NCBI RefSeq assembly: GCF_045807065.1
Contig: NZ_JBJMIE010000340.1
Span: forward strand, 1-22,897
DNA: 22,897 bases
Direction of reading: 5' to 3'
Source: Actinophytocola sp045807065
Lineage (GTDB): Bacteria; Actinomycetota; Actinomycetes; Mycobacteriales; Pseudonocardiaceae
Shown piece after piece: positions 1-7,851 of this stretch. Every line of letters starts with the position of its first letter. The first letter of the stretch is position 1. The translations under genes and the position numbers were made by a program. The notes beneath the pieces are model-generated. The model saw only the letters and a list, made by a program, of their open reading frames with translations. It was not told the origin of the DNA and searched no databases.

Positions 1-1
1 A

Positions 2-1018
2 TTGGTTTGCTCGGTCGATGATTCCGACGGGACCAGGCTCGCGGCGGCGATCCAGGAGTCGTACTCCGTCCGCGACGGTGCCTTTCGCATCTATCTCCCC
101 GGCCTCGACCCGGCCTTGAGCGAGGAATGGCGGCATCGCTATACGATCCTGCCGCGGTACATCAGGAACGTACATGCTGCGGGCAAGCTCATCAGCCGTG
201 CCGTGGTGGTACGGGCCGGTACGCGCCGGCCGCCGGACAGCTACGAGTGGGCATTGAGACTGCTTGAGACCGGCGCGGCGGAGAAACGTGACACGGATGA
301 GCTGCTCGACCTCGCACTCACGGAAAACTCCGACCTCAGCGATCGCATCGCTACCGCTGACCAGTCCTACCTCGCGCTCCTCGACGAGAATCAGTCGCTC
401 GAGGCGAACAACAACTGGCTTCGACACGAGTTGAGCGAAACACGAACGCAGCTAGCCAGGTTGCGGAAGGCGCACCCCGGAGAGTCCGTGGTCACGACGG
501 ACGGTCCGCCCGCCGACGTCGTGCTACCCAGCGAGGCAGCGGATGTGGCGCGCCAGTATCTCAACGACTACCTGGACTTCCCGGAGAGCGCGTCCGTCGA
601 TCTCCAGGACATCGACACCTGTGTCGAAGCTCGCTCCTGGGGTAGCGCCTCGTGGCGAGCCTTCCGTGCGCTGCATGCCTATGCCAAGGATCTCGCGGAG
701 GGCGAGAACGCGGGAACGTTCTGGACGTGGTGCAAGGACTCGAAGCATTCACTCGCGTGGTCAGCCAACCCGAAGAAACTCGCGATGGTTGAGAGCGAAA
801 CTCTCAAGGGCAATGACCGGCTACGGGAGAAGCGCGTCTTCCCCGTTGACACAAGCGTCGACCCTTCCGGGGAAATCTTCATGGAAGCGCACATCAAGAT
901 CGCAGAGGGCGGCGGGTCATTGGCCCCGCGCATCTACTTCCACTATTCTGCCCAGACCAGAAAGGTGCACATCGGCTACTTCGGGCCACATCGAAACGTG
1001 CCTAACTCCATCGCCTGA
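2..1018 (+). CDS. Hypothetical coiled-coil protein, 5' end cut off by the window
   Basis: The frame is open from the first bases, so the true start probably lies left of the window; the TTG at 2 is only the first usable codon here. I do not recognise the family. About 338 residues are visible. Residues 1-100 are mixed and charged, roughly 105-160 are rich in Leu/Glu/Asn/Arg with a heptad-like pattern (probable coiled coil), and a C-terminal domain follows. The end of that domain is strand-like (RIYFHYSAQTRKVHIGYFGP). I have an impression of similar tails in large uncharacterised actinobacterial proteins but cannot name a family. There is no signal peptide or membrane segment in the visible part. 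It ends 331 bp before the next gene and is followed by a hairpin, so it is probably a separate transcription unit. The reading frame is well supported; the function is unknown. Confidence 0.7.
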   Translation: MVCSVDDSDGTRLAAAIQESYSVRDGAFRIYLPGLDPALSEEWRHRYTILPRYIRNVHAAGKLISRAVVVRAGTRRPPDSYEWALRLLETGAAEKRDTDELLDLALTENSDLSDRIATADQSYLALLDENQSLEANNNWLRHELSETRTQLARLRKAHPGESVVTTDGPPADVVLPSEAADVARQYLNDYLDFPESASVDLQDIDTCVEARSWGSASWRAFRALHAYAKDLAEGENAGTFWTWCKDSKHSLAWSANPKKLAMVESETLKGNDRLREKRVFPVDTSVDPSGEIFMEAHIKIAEGGGSLAPRIYFHYSAQTRKVHIGYFGPHRNVPNSIA

Positions 1019-1064
1019 CGAGCTTCGAACGCGGGTGGCAGCCGGTTGGCGGGTGAGGGGCGAG

Positions 1065-1091
1065 TGGCGCATCGCCCTAGGCGAGGCGCCA
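1065..1091 (+). terminator. Hairpin downstream of the first gene, possible terminator
   Basis: TGGCGC-A-TCGCC, a 3-nt loop (CTA), then GGCGA-G-GCGCCA form a 27-nt stem-loop with 11 paired bases and one A/G mismatch. It begins 46 nt after the stop codon of the first gene. No T-run follows, so it is not a classical intrinsic terminator, though T-less hairpins are common behind actinobacterial genes. It lies in a 331-bp gene-free stretch (1019-1349). Confidence 0.4.
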
Positions 1092-1102
1092 GCGTGTCGC
1101 TT

Positions 1103-1112
1103 ACAGTACTGT
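1103..1112. promoter_or_regulatory. Perfect 10-bp palindrome in the gap before the importer operon
   Basis: ACAGTACTGT is identical to its reverse complement. It lies 11 nt after the hairpin and about 160 bp upstream of the putative promoter of the ABC importer operon. It could be a small operator half or chance. Apart from this, the hairpin and the promoter motif at 1275-1296, I see nothing in 1019-1349. Confidence 0.2.
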
Positions 1113-1274
1113 GGTCGTGACACCCAGTGCGAACCGTCGGAGTGATTTTCGGGAGGTCAGGGGGCGGAAGCGCACTTCGGACCACGTGTCGGATGACGAT
1201 CTGATCACGTTGGGCCGAACGGCGTAGTACGGTTACCCCGGCCGCGGGCGCCAGATGCTGGGATGCCCTGCCGC

Positions 1275-1296
1275 TGTCGGTGGTTCAGGCTAGGGT
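1275..1296 (+). promoter_or_regulatory. RecA-NDp/PafBC-like promoter of the ABC importer operon
   Basis: TGTCGGTG (1275-1282), exactly 8 nt, then TAGGGT (1291-1296) match the mycobacterial RecA-independent DNA-damage promoter consensus tTGTCRgtg-N8-TAnnnT in every core position. Transcription would start near 1302-1304, leaving a leader of about 47 nt with a GAGGAG ribosome-binding site before the ATG at 1350. It is correctly oriented and placed for the operon. The match is seen directly; damage or PafBC control is inferred from mycobacteria. Confidence 0.6.
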
Positions 1297-1349
1297 CTAT
1301 CGGACCTGCGGCCGGCAAGAGGCCGTCTCGATCTGAGGAGACTCGGGGA

Positions 1350-2459
1350 ATGATCGAGTTCAAGGCCGTGACCAAGAAGTATCCGGACGGAACGGTTGCG
1401 GTCGACTCCCTCGACCTCGTTGTGGACGCCGGCCGGATCACCGTGTTCGTCGGGCCGTCCGGCTGTGGCAAGACAACCTCGCTGCGGATGATCAACCGGA
1501 TGATCGACCCGACCGGTGGCACGATTCTCTTGGACGGCAAGGACATTCGCGAGTCCGACCCGCCGCTGTTGCGGCGCGGCATCGGTTACGTCATCCAGCA
1601 GGCAGGGCTTTTCCCGCACCGCACGGTTCTCGACAACGTCGCCACCGTGCCGCTGCTCACCGGCGCCAGCCGGCGCGCCGCGCGGGCCAGGGCACGCGAG
1701 CTGTTGGAGCTCGTCGGCCTGCCCGCGGAGTTGGGCAAGCGTTACCCGGTCCAGCTCTCCGGCGGCCAGCAGCAGCGCGTCGGCGTGGCCCGCGCGCTCG
1801 CCGCCGACCCGCCCGTCCTGCTGATGGACGAGCCGTTCAGCGCCGTCGATCCCGTGGTGCGCGACGACCTCCAGCAACAGCTGCTCCACCTGCAGTCCGA
1901 TCTGGACAAGACGATCGTGTTCGTCACGCACGACATCGACGAGGCCATCAAGCTCGGCGACAAGGTCGCGGTCTTCCGGGTCGGCGGCCGGCTCGCCCAG
2001 TACGCCACGCCGTCGGAGCTGCTGGCCAAGCCCGCCGACGACTTCGTCTCGTCCTTCGTCGGCCGCGACCGCGGCTACCGCGCGCTCGGCTTCCTCGCGG
2101 CGGACGGCGTGCCCGTCGGCCCGGTCGCGACCGCCCGGGTGGGCGCGCGGGCCGCCGACGCGGAGACCACGGACGGTTGGGTGATCGTGGTCGACGACGA
2201 GAACCGGCCACTCGGCTGGCTTTCCACCGACCTGCTGTCCACGTTGGACAGGATCAACGTCGACGACCTGGTCTCCGGCGGCTCGCTGTACAGAGTGGAC
2301 GACGGGTCGCTGCGCAGCGCGCTCGACTCGGCGCTCAGCTCGCCGGCCGGTCTCGGCATCGCGGTCGACGGGAACGGCGCGGTCGCGGGCGGCGTCAGGG
2401 CCGACACCGTGCTCGACGCCCTCGCGCGGGCGCGGAAGACCGGTGAGGTGCCCGCGTGA
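1350..2459 (+). CDS. ABC importer ATP-binding protein, glycine betaine/OpuCA-ProV type, with CBS-like tail
   Basis: This is the 369-residue ATPase of an osmolyte-type importer that powers the two permeases encoded next. Walker A GPSGCGKT is at residues 35-42, the signature LSGGQQQ at 136-142, Walker B VLLMDEP at 156-162 with catalytic E161, and the H-loop His is H194. Residues about 240-360 are not NBD; alternating strands such as GWVIVVDDENRPLGWL and GLGIAVDGNGAVAGG fit a degraded CBS pair. In OpuA/OpuC-type ATPases such domains sense ionic strength or nucleotides. The ATG at 1350 is preferred over upstream in-frame codons because GAGGAG lies 9 nt before it and the NBD begins at once (MIEFKAVTKKY). 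The stop overlaps the next start (GTGA). The fold is certain. Betaine as substrate is inferred from the family; choline, carnitine or ergothioneine remain possible. Confidence 0.92.
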   Translation: MIEFKAVTKKYPDGTVAVDSLDLVVDAGRITVFVGPSGCGKTTSLRMINRMIDPTGGTILLDGKDIRESDPPLLRRGIGYVIQQAGLFPHRTVLDNVATVPLLTGASRRAARARARELLELVGLPAELGKRYPVQLSGGQQQRVGVARALAADPPVLLMDEPFSAVDPVVRDDLQQQLLHLQSDLDKTIVFVTHDIDEAIKLGDKVAVFRVGGRLAQYATPSELLAKPADDFVSSFVGRDRGYRALGFLAADGVPVGPVATARVGARAADAETTDGWVIVVDDENRPLGWLSTDLLSTLDRINVDDLVSGGSLYRVDDGSLRSALDSALSSPAGLGIAVDGNGAVAGGVRADTVLDALARARKTGEVPA

Positions 2460-3124
2460 ACGTCGACTGGCCGTGGCCGTGGCTCCCGCGCAACGTCGAC
2501 AAGATCGCCGAGGCGACCGGTGACCACCTGTACCTCGCGCTGCTCCCGGTCCTCTTCGGATTGGTCGTCTCGATCCCGCTCGGCTGGGCCGCGAGCCGCT
2601 GGCCCGCGGTGCGGCTCGTGCTCGTGCCGCTGGCCGGCGTGCTGTACACGATCCCGTCGCTGGCGCTGATCACCCTGGTCCCGCTGCTGATCGGCACGAA
2701 GATCATCGACCCGCTGAACGTCCAGGTCCCGCTCGCGATCAACAAGATCGCGCTGCTGGTCCGCTCCGACACCGACGCGCTGCTCGCCGTGCCCGGCGAG
2801 GTCACGGCCGCGGCCACCGCCGTCGGTTTCCGCCCCACCAAACGGTTCCTGTCGGTCGAGCTGCCGCTCGCGATCCCGGTGATCGTCGCCGGGCTGCGGG
2901 TCGCGGCCGTGTCGGCCATGAGTCTGACAGCGGTCGGCGCGCTGATCGGCATCGGCGGCCTGGGCGGGTTGATCACCGAGGGCTTCCGGCGCAACAACGC
3001 GGTGGAGATGGTCATCTCGATCGCGTTGATCGTGGTCATCGCGCTGATCATCGACGCGTTCCTGCTGGCGGCGGGCAAGCTGATCACGCCGTGGACCCGA
3101 GCGCGACAGGGGGCGACCCGATGA
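2456..3124 (+). CDS. ABC importer permease, OpuCB/ProW type (first of two)
   Basis: This is a 222-residue membrane permease. Hydrophobic segments lie at about residues 25-48, 52-78, 90-100, 135-165 and 180-208, separated by short loops. The cytoplasmic EAA-like coupling loop is EVTAAATAVGFRPTKRFLSVELPLAIP, about residues 112-140, with the Gly-Phe and Glu-Leu-Pro spacing typical of betaine permeases. The early LYTIPSLALI stretch is also family-typical. The GTG start at 2456 overlaps the stop of the ATPase gene (GTGA), and its TGA overlaps the ATG of the second permease (ATGA), so translation of all three is coupled. Two different permeases with one ATPase and one binding protein is the OpuC/OsmU arrangement rather than ProU. 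The transported compound is not shown by the sequence. Confidence 0.92.
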   Translation: MNVDWPWPWLPRNVDKIAEATGDHLYLALLPVLFGLVVSIPLGWAASRWPAVRLVLVPLAGVLYTIPSLALITLVPLLIGTKIIDPLNVQVPLAINKIALLVRSDTDALLAVPGEVTAAATAVGFRPTKRFLSVELPLAIPVIVAGLRVAAVSAMSLTAVGALIGIGGLGGLITEGFRRNNAVEMVISIALIVVIALIIDAFLLAAGKLITPWTRARQGATR

Positions 3125-3858
3125 ACTCGGCGCTGCACTGGCTGTTCGACCCCGCCCACTGGAGCGGGCCGACCGGCATCCCCACACGCATCCTGGAACA
3201 CCTCGGCTACACGGCGCTGACCGTGGTCGTCGCGGCCGCGATCGCGGTCCCGCTCGGCGCGATCATCGGCCACACCGGCCGCGGCACGTTCCTGATCGCC
3301 GGCCTGTCCAACGGTCTGCGCGCACTGCCGGAGCTCGGCCTGCTGACGCTGCTGGTGCTGCTGACCTACGTCGGCCTCCTGCCGGTGGTGGTCTCGCTGG
3401 TGATCCTCGCCCTGCCGCCGATCCTGGCCGGCACGTACGCGGGCGTGCGCAACGTGGACCGCGCGGTGGTCGACGCCGCGCAGGGCATGGGCATGCGTGG
3501 TTCGACGGTGCTGTGGAAGGTGGAGCTGCCGAACGCGCTCCCGTTGATCCTCGGCGGCATCCGTTCGGCCACGCTGCAGGTGATCGCGACCGCGACGATC
3601 GCGGCGTACGTGGCCCTCGGCGGCCTCGGCCGGTTCGTGATCGACGGCAACAACGCCGGCGCCGGATCCCCGGACGGCTACCCGCAGATGGCGGCGGGCG
3701 CGATCGTCATCGCCGTGCTGGCGCTGGTGGTCGAGGGCGTGCTGGAGGTGGTGCAACGCGTCGCGGTGTCCCCGGGGCTCCGCAACACCGCTACCCGCAG
3801 GCGCACGGCCCGGATCTGGCGCAAGCCGACGCCGGAACTCGTTGGAAAGTCCACATGA
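3121..3858 (+). CDS. ABC importer permease, OpuCD/ProW type (second of two)
   Basis: This is the 245-residue second permease of the same importer. The N-terminal segment has a Trp/Pro-rich amphipathic stretch (residues 1-22). About six membrane segments follow. The EAA loop VDAAQGMGMRGSTVLWKVELPNALP, about residues 119-143, is closer to the family consensus than in the first permease. The conserved GLSNGLRALPELGLLTLL segment lies near residues 60-78. The ATG at 3121 is chosen over a GTG 30 nt upstream because it forms an ATGA overlap with the preceding stop. The gene ends 12 nt before the binding-protein start, and its last bases contain that gene's ribosome-binding site. The charged C-terminal tail (residues 220-245) is probably cytoplasmic. 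Confidence 0.92.
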   Translation: MNSALHWLFDPAHWSGPTGIPTRILEHLGYTALTVVVAAAIAVPLGAIIGHTGRGTFLIAGLSNGLRALPELGLLTLLVLLTYVGLLPVVVSLVILALPPILAGTYAGVRNVDRAVVDAAQGMGMRGSTVLWKVELPNALPLILGGIRSATLQVIATATIAAYVALGGLGRFVIDGNNAGAGSPDGYPQMAAGAIVIAVLALVVEGVLEVVQRVAVSPGLRNTATRRRTARIWRKPTPELVGKST

Positions 3859-3869
3859 GGAGATTGAGA

Positions 3870-4790
3870 ATGAAACGCAGTATCGCCGGTGTGGCGATGG
3901 CCCTGGCGGCGACGCTGGCCGTTTCCGCGTGCGGCGGCTCCGATGACCCGCTGGCCGAGAACACGTCGTCGGCCGCCGGTTCGGGGGGCTCGACCAGCAT
4001 CACCATCGGGTCGGCCAACTTCCCGGAGAGTCAGCTGCTCGCCGAGATCTACGCGCAGGTGCTCGAGGGCAAGGGCGTCGGCGTGACCAGGAAGTTCGAC
4101 CTGGGCAGCCGCGAGAAGTACATGGACGGCCTGAAGGACGGCTCCATCGACCTGATCCCCGAGTACACGGGCACGCTGCTGCAGTTCCTGAACAAGCAGG
4201 CCAAGGAGACCGCGCCGGACGAGGTGTACACGGCGTTGCAGAGCACGCTGCCGAACAACCTCACGGTGCTGGACAAGGCCGAGGCGGAGGACAAGGACGC
4301 GATCGTCGTCACCAAGGAGACGGCGGACAAGTGGAAGCTCAAGTCCATTGAGGACCTCGTGCCGCACTGCGGTGAGGTGACGTTCGGCGGACCGCCGGAG
4401 ATCCAGCAGCGCCCGGACGGCATCCCGGGCTTCAAGGCGACCTACGGCTGCACGTTCAAGTCCTTCAGCGCACTGGAACCGGGTGCGATCACGACGAAGG
4501 CGTTGCTGGACGGCACGGTCCAGGCCGCGGACATCTTCACCACGGACTCGGCCATCGAGGCCAACCACCTGGTCGTGCTTGACGACCCGAAGAGCAACTT
4601 CGCGGCCCAGAACGTCGTCCCCCTGATCAACAAGGACAAGGTGAACGACACGGTCAAGGACGCGCTGAACGCCGTGTCGGCCAAGCTGGACACGAAGACC
4701 CTGCAGGAGCTGAACGCCGCGCTGAACGCCCCGGACAAGCCGGAGTACTCGGACGTGGCGAAGGACTGGCTGTCCAAGGCCGGTCTCTGA
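3870..4790 (+). CDS. Lipoprotein substrate-binding protein, OpuCC/OsmF (glycine betaine) type
   Basis: This is the 306-residue binding lipoprotein that would capture the solute outside the membrane and hand it to the permeases. The lipoprotein signal is MKRS, a hydrophobic core, and lipobox VSAC with the lipidated Cys at residue 21. A Ser/Gly-rich tether (22-43) precedes the OpuAC-type fold. Family landmarks are ITIGSANFPESQLLAEIYAQ near 44-63, DLIPEYTGTLL near 94-104 with Tyr99 at an expected ligand-cage position, and the DIFTTDSAI segment near 221-229. C167 and C194 could form a disulfide. The start at 3870 is preferred over the in-frame ATG at 3855 because AGGAG (3858-3862) sits 7 nt before it and the signal peptide then has normal form. 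It is the last gene of the operon, followed by a strong terminator. Confidence 0.93.
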   Translation: MKRSIAGVAMALAATLAVSACGGSDDPLAENTSSAAGSGGSTSITIGSANFPESQLLAEIYAQVLEGKGVGVTRKFDLGSREKYMDGLKDGSIDLIPEYTGTLLQFLNKQAKETAPDEVYTALQSTLPNNLTVLDKAEAEDKDAIVVTKETADKWKLKSIEDLVPHCGEVTFGGPPEIQQRPDGIPGFKATYGCTFKSFSALEPGAITTKALLDGTVQAADIFTTDSAIEANHLVVLDDPKSNFAAQNVVPLINKDKVNDTVKDALNAVSAKLDTKTLQELNAALNAPDKPEYSDVAKDWLSKAGL

Positions 4791-4803
4791 GTTTCGTTCC
4801 TCG

Positions 4804-4843
4804 GTGGCCGCGCCCGGTTTCCCGCCGGGCGCGGCCACTTTTT
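4804..4843 (+). terminator. Strong intrinsic terminator of the ABC importer operon
   Basis: A perfect 14-bp stem (GTGGCCGCGCCCGG at 4804-4817, its complement at 4825-4838) with a 7-nt loop is followed directly by five T (4839-4843). It starts 13 nt after the binding-protein stop. The minus-strand gene converges on it from the right; in that direction no T-run follows, but the stem may still act on both. Confidence 0.92.
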
Positions 4844-4871
4844 CGCACTCGGGTCCGCGACGAACGCTTCG

Positions 4872-5456
4872 CTACCTGCCTCCGCGGGCGGCCGAGTGGT
4901 CCGCGCTGGTGGCGGCGTTCGGCCCGCTGGCCGGCGGCCCCGCCGTGCCGAGGCGCCCGCCTTGCGCCGCCAGCCGGTCGAGGGCGGTGAGCACGCGGTC
5001 CCGGTCGCGGTAACCGTTGTCCATCGCGCGGCGGTACCACTTCCCCGCCTCGGCGGGGTCGCCGTGCGTCGCACACGCCGTGGCCAGCTGGAAGGCGGCG
5101 TCCGGGTCGTCGTGCTCGGCCGCGCCGACCAGCCACCGGCTCGCCTCGTCGGTGCGGCCGGCCGCCCCGTACATCCCGGCGAGCAGCAGCATGGCCTTGC
5201 CGGAACCGGCCTTCGCGGCCTGGCGGAGCAGCGCCTCGGCCTCGGCCACGCGGTTCTGCCGCAGGCGCAGCGCGCCGAGCAGGTGCACGGCGTCGAGGCT
5301 GCCGAGCCCGGCCGCGCGCTGCCACCACGGTTCGGCCCGGTCGAACTCGTCCGCGTCGAGGTGGTGCCCGGCGAGCGTCATCATGGCGGTCACGTCGCCG
5401 GCCCGGGCGGCGTCGGCCACCCTCGCGTGCTCGTCCGCCGTCAACCGACCTGCCAC
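4872..5456 (-). CDS. Sel1/TPR-like repeat protein
   Basis: This is an Ala-rich, all-helical protein of about 194 residues, with roughly four degenerate 34-36 residue repeats between residues 15 and 150. They carry Sel1-like signatures: A..LG...L, AEALLRQAAKAGSGKAMLLLAGMY and DEASRWLVGAAEHDDPDAAFQLA. Such repeats make protein-binding superhelices; the partner is unknown. The C-terminal 40 residues are Gly/Ala/Ser-rich and probably disordered. There is no signal peptide. An ATG three codons upstream (5465) touches the GGAGG sequence (5466-5470) with no spacing, whereas GTG at 5456 has a normal 9-nt gap, so I prefer 5456. It starts 54 nt after the IclR-type gene on the same strand and may be co-transcribed with it. 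It could instead be an unrelated housekeeping gene placed here by chance. Confidence 0.85.
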   Translation of the reverse strand: MAGRLTADEHARVADAARAGDVTAMMTLAGHHLDADEFDRAEPWWQRAAGLGSLDAVHLLGALRLRQNRVAEAEALLRQAAKAGSGKAMLLLAGMYGAAGRTDEASRWLVGAAEHDDPDAAFQLATACATHGDPAEAGKWYRRAMDNGYRDRDRVLTALDRLAAQGGRLGTAGPPASGPNAATSADHSAARGGR

Positions 5457-5510
5457 CTCGCGCATCCTCCGCGCTGGGCCGGCGACCGCGGGGAGCGTGG
5501 CAGCAACCTG

Positions 5511-6281
5511 TCAGCCGCGAGTACCGCCGATCCGCGCGGCGAGCTCGGCCGCCGCGCGACGGGTCTCCTCGGCCAGCTCCGGCCACGTCGCACCGCACTC
5601 CGGCGCGCACTCGTGCCGGAACGTGGTGGAGATGGCCGCGATCGGGTGCCCACCGTGGTCCAGCACCGGCGCGGCCACCGACGCGAAACCCGGTGTCACG
5701 TAGCCGTCCTCGACCGCCCAGCCGCGGCGGCGGGACTCGGTGAGCAGGCGCCGCAGGGCCGGGAGGTCCCGCGGGCCGCGACCCGTCCGGTCCACGAACG
5801 CCGACCGGTCCGGGAAGAGGGCGCGGACCTGCGCCGCCGGCAGCCCACCCAGCATCGCGCGGCCCGAGGCGGGCAGGTGGGCCGGCAGCCGCACACCCAT
5901 GTCCGTGACCACGGTCGCGTGCCGCACCGGCTGCTCACGCACGAGGTACAGGGTCTCCCGGCCGTGCAGCACGCCCAGCTGTGCCACGTGGTTCGTCCGG
6001 GTGATCAACGCCTGCAACACCGGGCGTGCCAGCCGCTCCAGCGGATCGTGCCGCAGGTACGCCGAGCCCAGCTCGAACGCCGCCAGCCCCAGGCCGTACC
6101 GGCGCTCCTCCGGCAGGTGCGTCACGAACCCGGCCTCCGCCAGCTCGGCCAGCAGGTGGTAGGTGGTCGACCGCGGCAGAGCCAGCTCGCGTGCCACGTA
6201 CGCCGCGGTCACCGGACCCGCGCGGCCGGCGAGCAGGCGCAGCACCGCCAGACCTCGGCGAAGCGCGGGTATGTCGGTCAT
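5511..6281 (-). CDS. IclR-family transcriptional regulator, probable regulator of the hut operon
   Basis: This is a 256-residue IclR-type regulator. The N-terminal winged helix-turn-helix covers about residues 5-65; the pattern LAVLRLLAG...TAAYVARELALPRSTTYHLLAELAEAGFV is diagnostic. The effector domain follows (about 75-250) with the family motifs TDMGVRLPAHLPASGRAML, GWAVEDGYVTPGFASVAAPVLD and the closing HPIAAISTTF. The HTH directly follows the ATG at 6281, so longer upstream starts are not needed. No ribosome-binding site is visible. A possible -10 (TATTCC, minus strand 6293-6288) sits 6 nt before the ATG, suggesting a leaderless mRNA. It is divergent from hutH with 73 bp between them, the usual layout for a local regulator; a hut-pathway ligand such as urocanate is inferred. 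Whether it represses or activates cannot be told from sequence. Confidence 0.92.
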   Translation of the reverse strand: MTDIPALRRGLAVLRLLAGRAGPVTAAYVARELALPRSTTYHLLAELAEAGFVTHLPEERRYGLGLAAFELGSAYLRHDPLERLARPVLQALITRTNHVAQLGVLHGRETLYLVREQPVRHATVVTDMGVRLPAHLPASGRAMLGGLPAAQVRALFPDRSAFVDRTGRGPRDLPALRRLLTESRRRGWAVEDGYVTPGFASVAAPVLDHGGHPIAAISTTFRHECAPECGATWPELAEETRRAAAELAARIGGTRG

Positions 6282-6283
6282 CT

Positions 6284-6299
6284 GTCTGGAATACCAGAC
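6284..6299. promoter_or_regulatory. 16-bp inverted repeat, candidate operator of the IclR-type regulator
   Basis: GTCTGG-AATA-CCAGAC is a perfect inverted repeat with 6-bp arms and a 4-bp centre. It starts 3 nt upstream of the regulator ATG and covers its putative -10. It lies 56 bp before hutH. IclR-family proteins usually bind short palindromes of this size in their own divergent promoter region, so autoregulation plus hut control is a reasonable inference. I see no second copy in the window. Confidence 0.55.
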
Positions 6300-6354
6300 T
6301 GTCTCGCCGGTTGTCGGGTCGTGCCGCCGGCCCGGGCGCGCTGAGATGTAGGTC

Positions 6355-7851
6355 ATGGTCGTGATCGATGGCGGGCCGCTGTCCCGCGAGCAGGTTGTCG
6401 CGGTGGTGCGGGGCGGCGCGCCGGTCGAGGTCAGCGCCGACGCGCTCGCCGAGGTCGCCAAGACCCGGGACCACGTCGAGCGGCTCGCCGAGGCCGCGAC
6501 CCCCACCTACGGGGTGTCGACCGGGTTCGGCGCCCTCGCCACCAGGCACATCCCGCTCGACCGGCGGGGCGCGCTCCAGCGGTCACTCATCCGCTCGCAC
6601 GCCGCGGGGGCCGGGCGGCCCGTCGAGGTCGAGGTCGTGCGCGGCCTCATGCTGCTGCGGCTGCGGACCCTCGCGACCGGGCGCACCGGCATCCGACCCG
6701 AGACCGTGGATGCGCTTACACACCTGCTCAACGCGGGTATCACGCCGATCGTCCACGAGTACGGGTCACTCGGGTGCTCGGGGGACCTCGCGCCGCTCTC
6801 GGCCGTCGCCCTCGCGCTCATGGGAGAGGGGGAGGTCGAGGTAGACGGCAAGCGCATACCTGCCCGCGACGCCCTCTACGAGGCCGGCATCGCCCCGCTC
6901 GAACTGGCCGAGAAGGAGGGGCTGGCACTCATCAACGGCACCGACGGCATGCTCGGCATGCTGGTGCTCGCCCTGCACGACCTGCACCGGCTGCTCGACG
7001 TCGCCGACCTCACCGCGGCCATGAGCGTCGAGGCCCTGCTCGGCACCGACCGGGTGTTCGCCGCCGACCTGCAGGCCCTGCGGCCACACCCCGGGCAGGC
7101 GGTGTCGGCGGCACGCATGACCCGGTTGTTGGACGGCTCGGCGATCATGGCGTCCCACCGCGGGCCGGACTGCAACCGGGTGCAGGACGCGTACTCGCTG
7201 CGCTGCGCTCCCCAGGTGCACAGCGCGGCCCGCGACACGGTGGCCTACGTGGAAACGGTCGCGGACCGAGAACTGGCTGCCGCCATCGACAACCCCGTGG
7301 TGCTGCCGGACGGGCGCGTCGAGTCGAACGGCAACTTCCACGGCGCGCCCGTCGCGTACACGCTGGACTTCCTCGCGATCCCGGTCGCCGACGTGGCGAG
7401 CATGGCGGAGCGGCGCACCGACCGGATGCTCGACGCGACGCGCAGCCACGGCCTGCCGCCGTTCCTCGCCGCCGACCCCGGCGTCGACTCGGGGCACATG
7501 ATCGCCCAGTACACCCAGGCGGCGATCGTCTCGGAGCTGAAGCGGCTCGCGGTGCCGGCGTCCGTCGACTCGATCCCCAGCTCGGCCATGCAGGAGGACC
7601 ACGTGTCCATGGGCTGGTCCGCGGCGCGCAAGCTGCGCACGGCGGTCGACGGGCTCACCACCGTGCTGGCCGTCGAGCTGCTGACCGCCGCCCGCGCTCT
7701 CGACCTCCGTGCCCCGCTCACCCCCGCACCCGCCACGGCGCAGGCCGTCGCCGCGCTGCGCCGCACCGTCCCCGGGCCCGGCCCGGACCGCCATCTGGCT
7801 CCGGAGATAGCCGCCGCCGAGGCCCTGATCCGATCGGGAGAACTGCCATGA
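6355..7851 (+). CDS. hutH: Histidine ammonia-lyase
   Basis: First enzyme of histidine breakdown: L-histidine to trans-urocanate plus ammonia, cytoplasmic, a homotetramer in this family. The protein has 498 residues, close to the usual 500-510. YGVSTGFGA (Y52) and YGSLGCSGDLAPL are the key motifs. The electrophilic MIO cofactor forms from three consecutive residues, here C141-S142-G143 instead of the common Ala-Ser-Gly. I recall this Cys variant from Streptomyces HutH, so it should be functional. Further family segments are CNRVQDAYSLRCAPQVHGA-like (here QVHSAA) and DNPVVLPDG. The ribosome-binding site is weak. ATG 6355 is kept, but GTG at 6361 has the better distance to the AGG at 6350-6352. 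Its stop overlaps the hutU start (ATGA). It heads a five-enzyme operon divergent from the IclR-type regulator. Confidence 0.96.
   Translation: MVVIDGGPLSREQVVAVVRGGAPVEVSADALAEVAKTRDHVERLAEAATPTYGVSTGFGALATRHIPLDRRGALQRSLIRSHAAGAGRPVEVEVVRGLMLLRLRTLATGRTGIRPETVDALTHLLNAGITPIVHEYGSLGCSGDLAPLSAVALALMGEGEVEVDGKRIPARDALYEAGIAPLELAEKEGLALINGTDGMLGMLVLALHDLHRLLDVADLTAAMSVEALLGTDRVFAADLQALRPHPGQAVSAARMTRLLDGSAIMASHRGPDCNRVQDAYSLRCAPQVHSAARDTVAYVETVADRELAAAIDNPVVLPDGRVESNGNFHGAPVAYTLDFLAIPVADVASMAERRTDRMLDATRSHGLPPFLAADPGVDSGHMIAQYTQAAIVSELKRLAVPASVDSIPSSAMQEDHVSMGWSAARKLRTAVDGLTTVLAVELLTAARALDLRAPLTPAPATAQAVAALRRTVPGPGPDRHLAPEIAAAEALIRSGELP

Noticed and set aside
1021..1034. SOS-box-like TCGAAC near the first gene
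   Set aside because: Only one half-site is present; the matching GTTCGA at 4-nt spacing is missing.
1263..1349. Upstream in-frame extension of the ABC ATPase
   Set aside because: It would translate across the promoter motif at 1275-1296; ATG 1350 has GAGGAG at proper distance and gives the normal NBD start.
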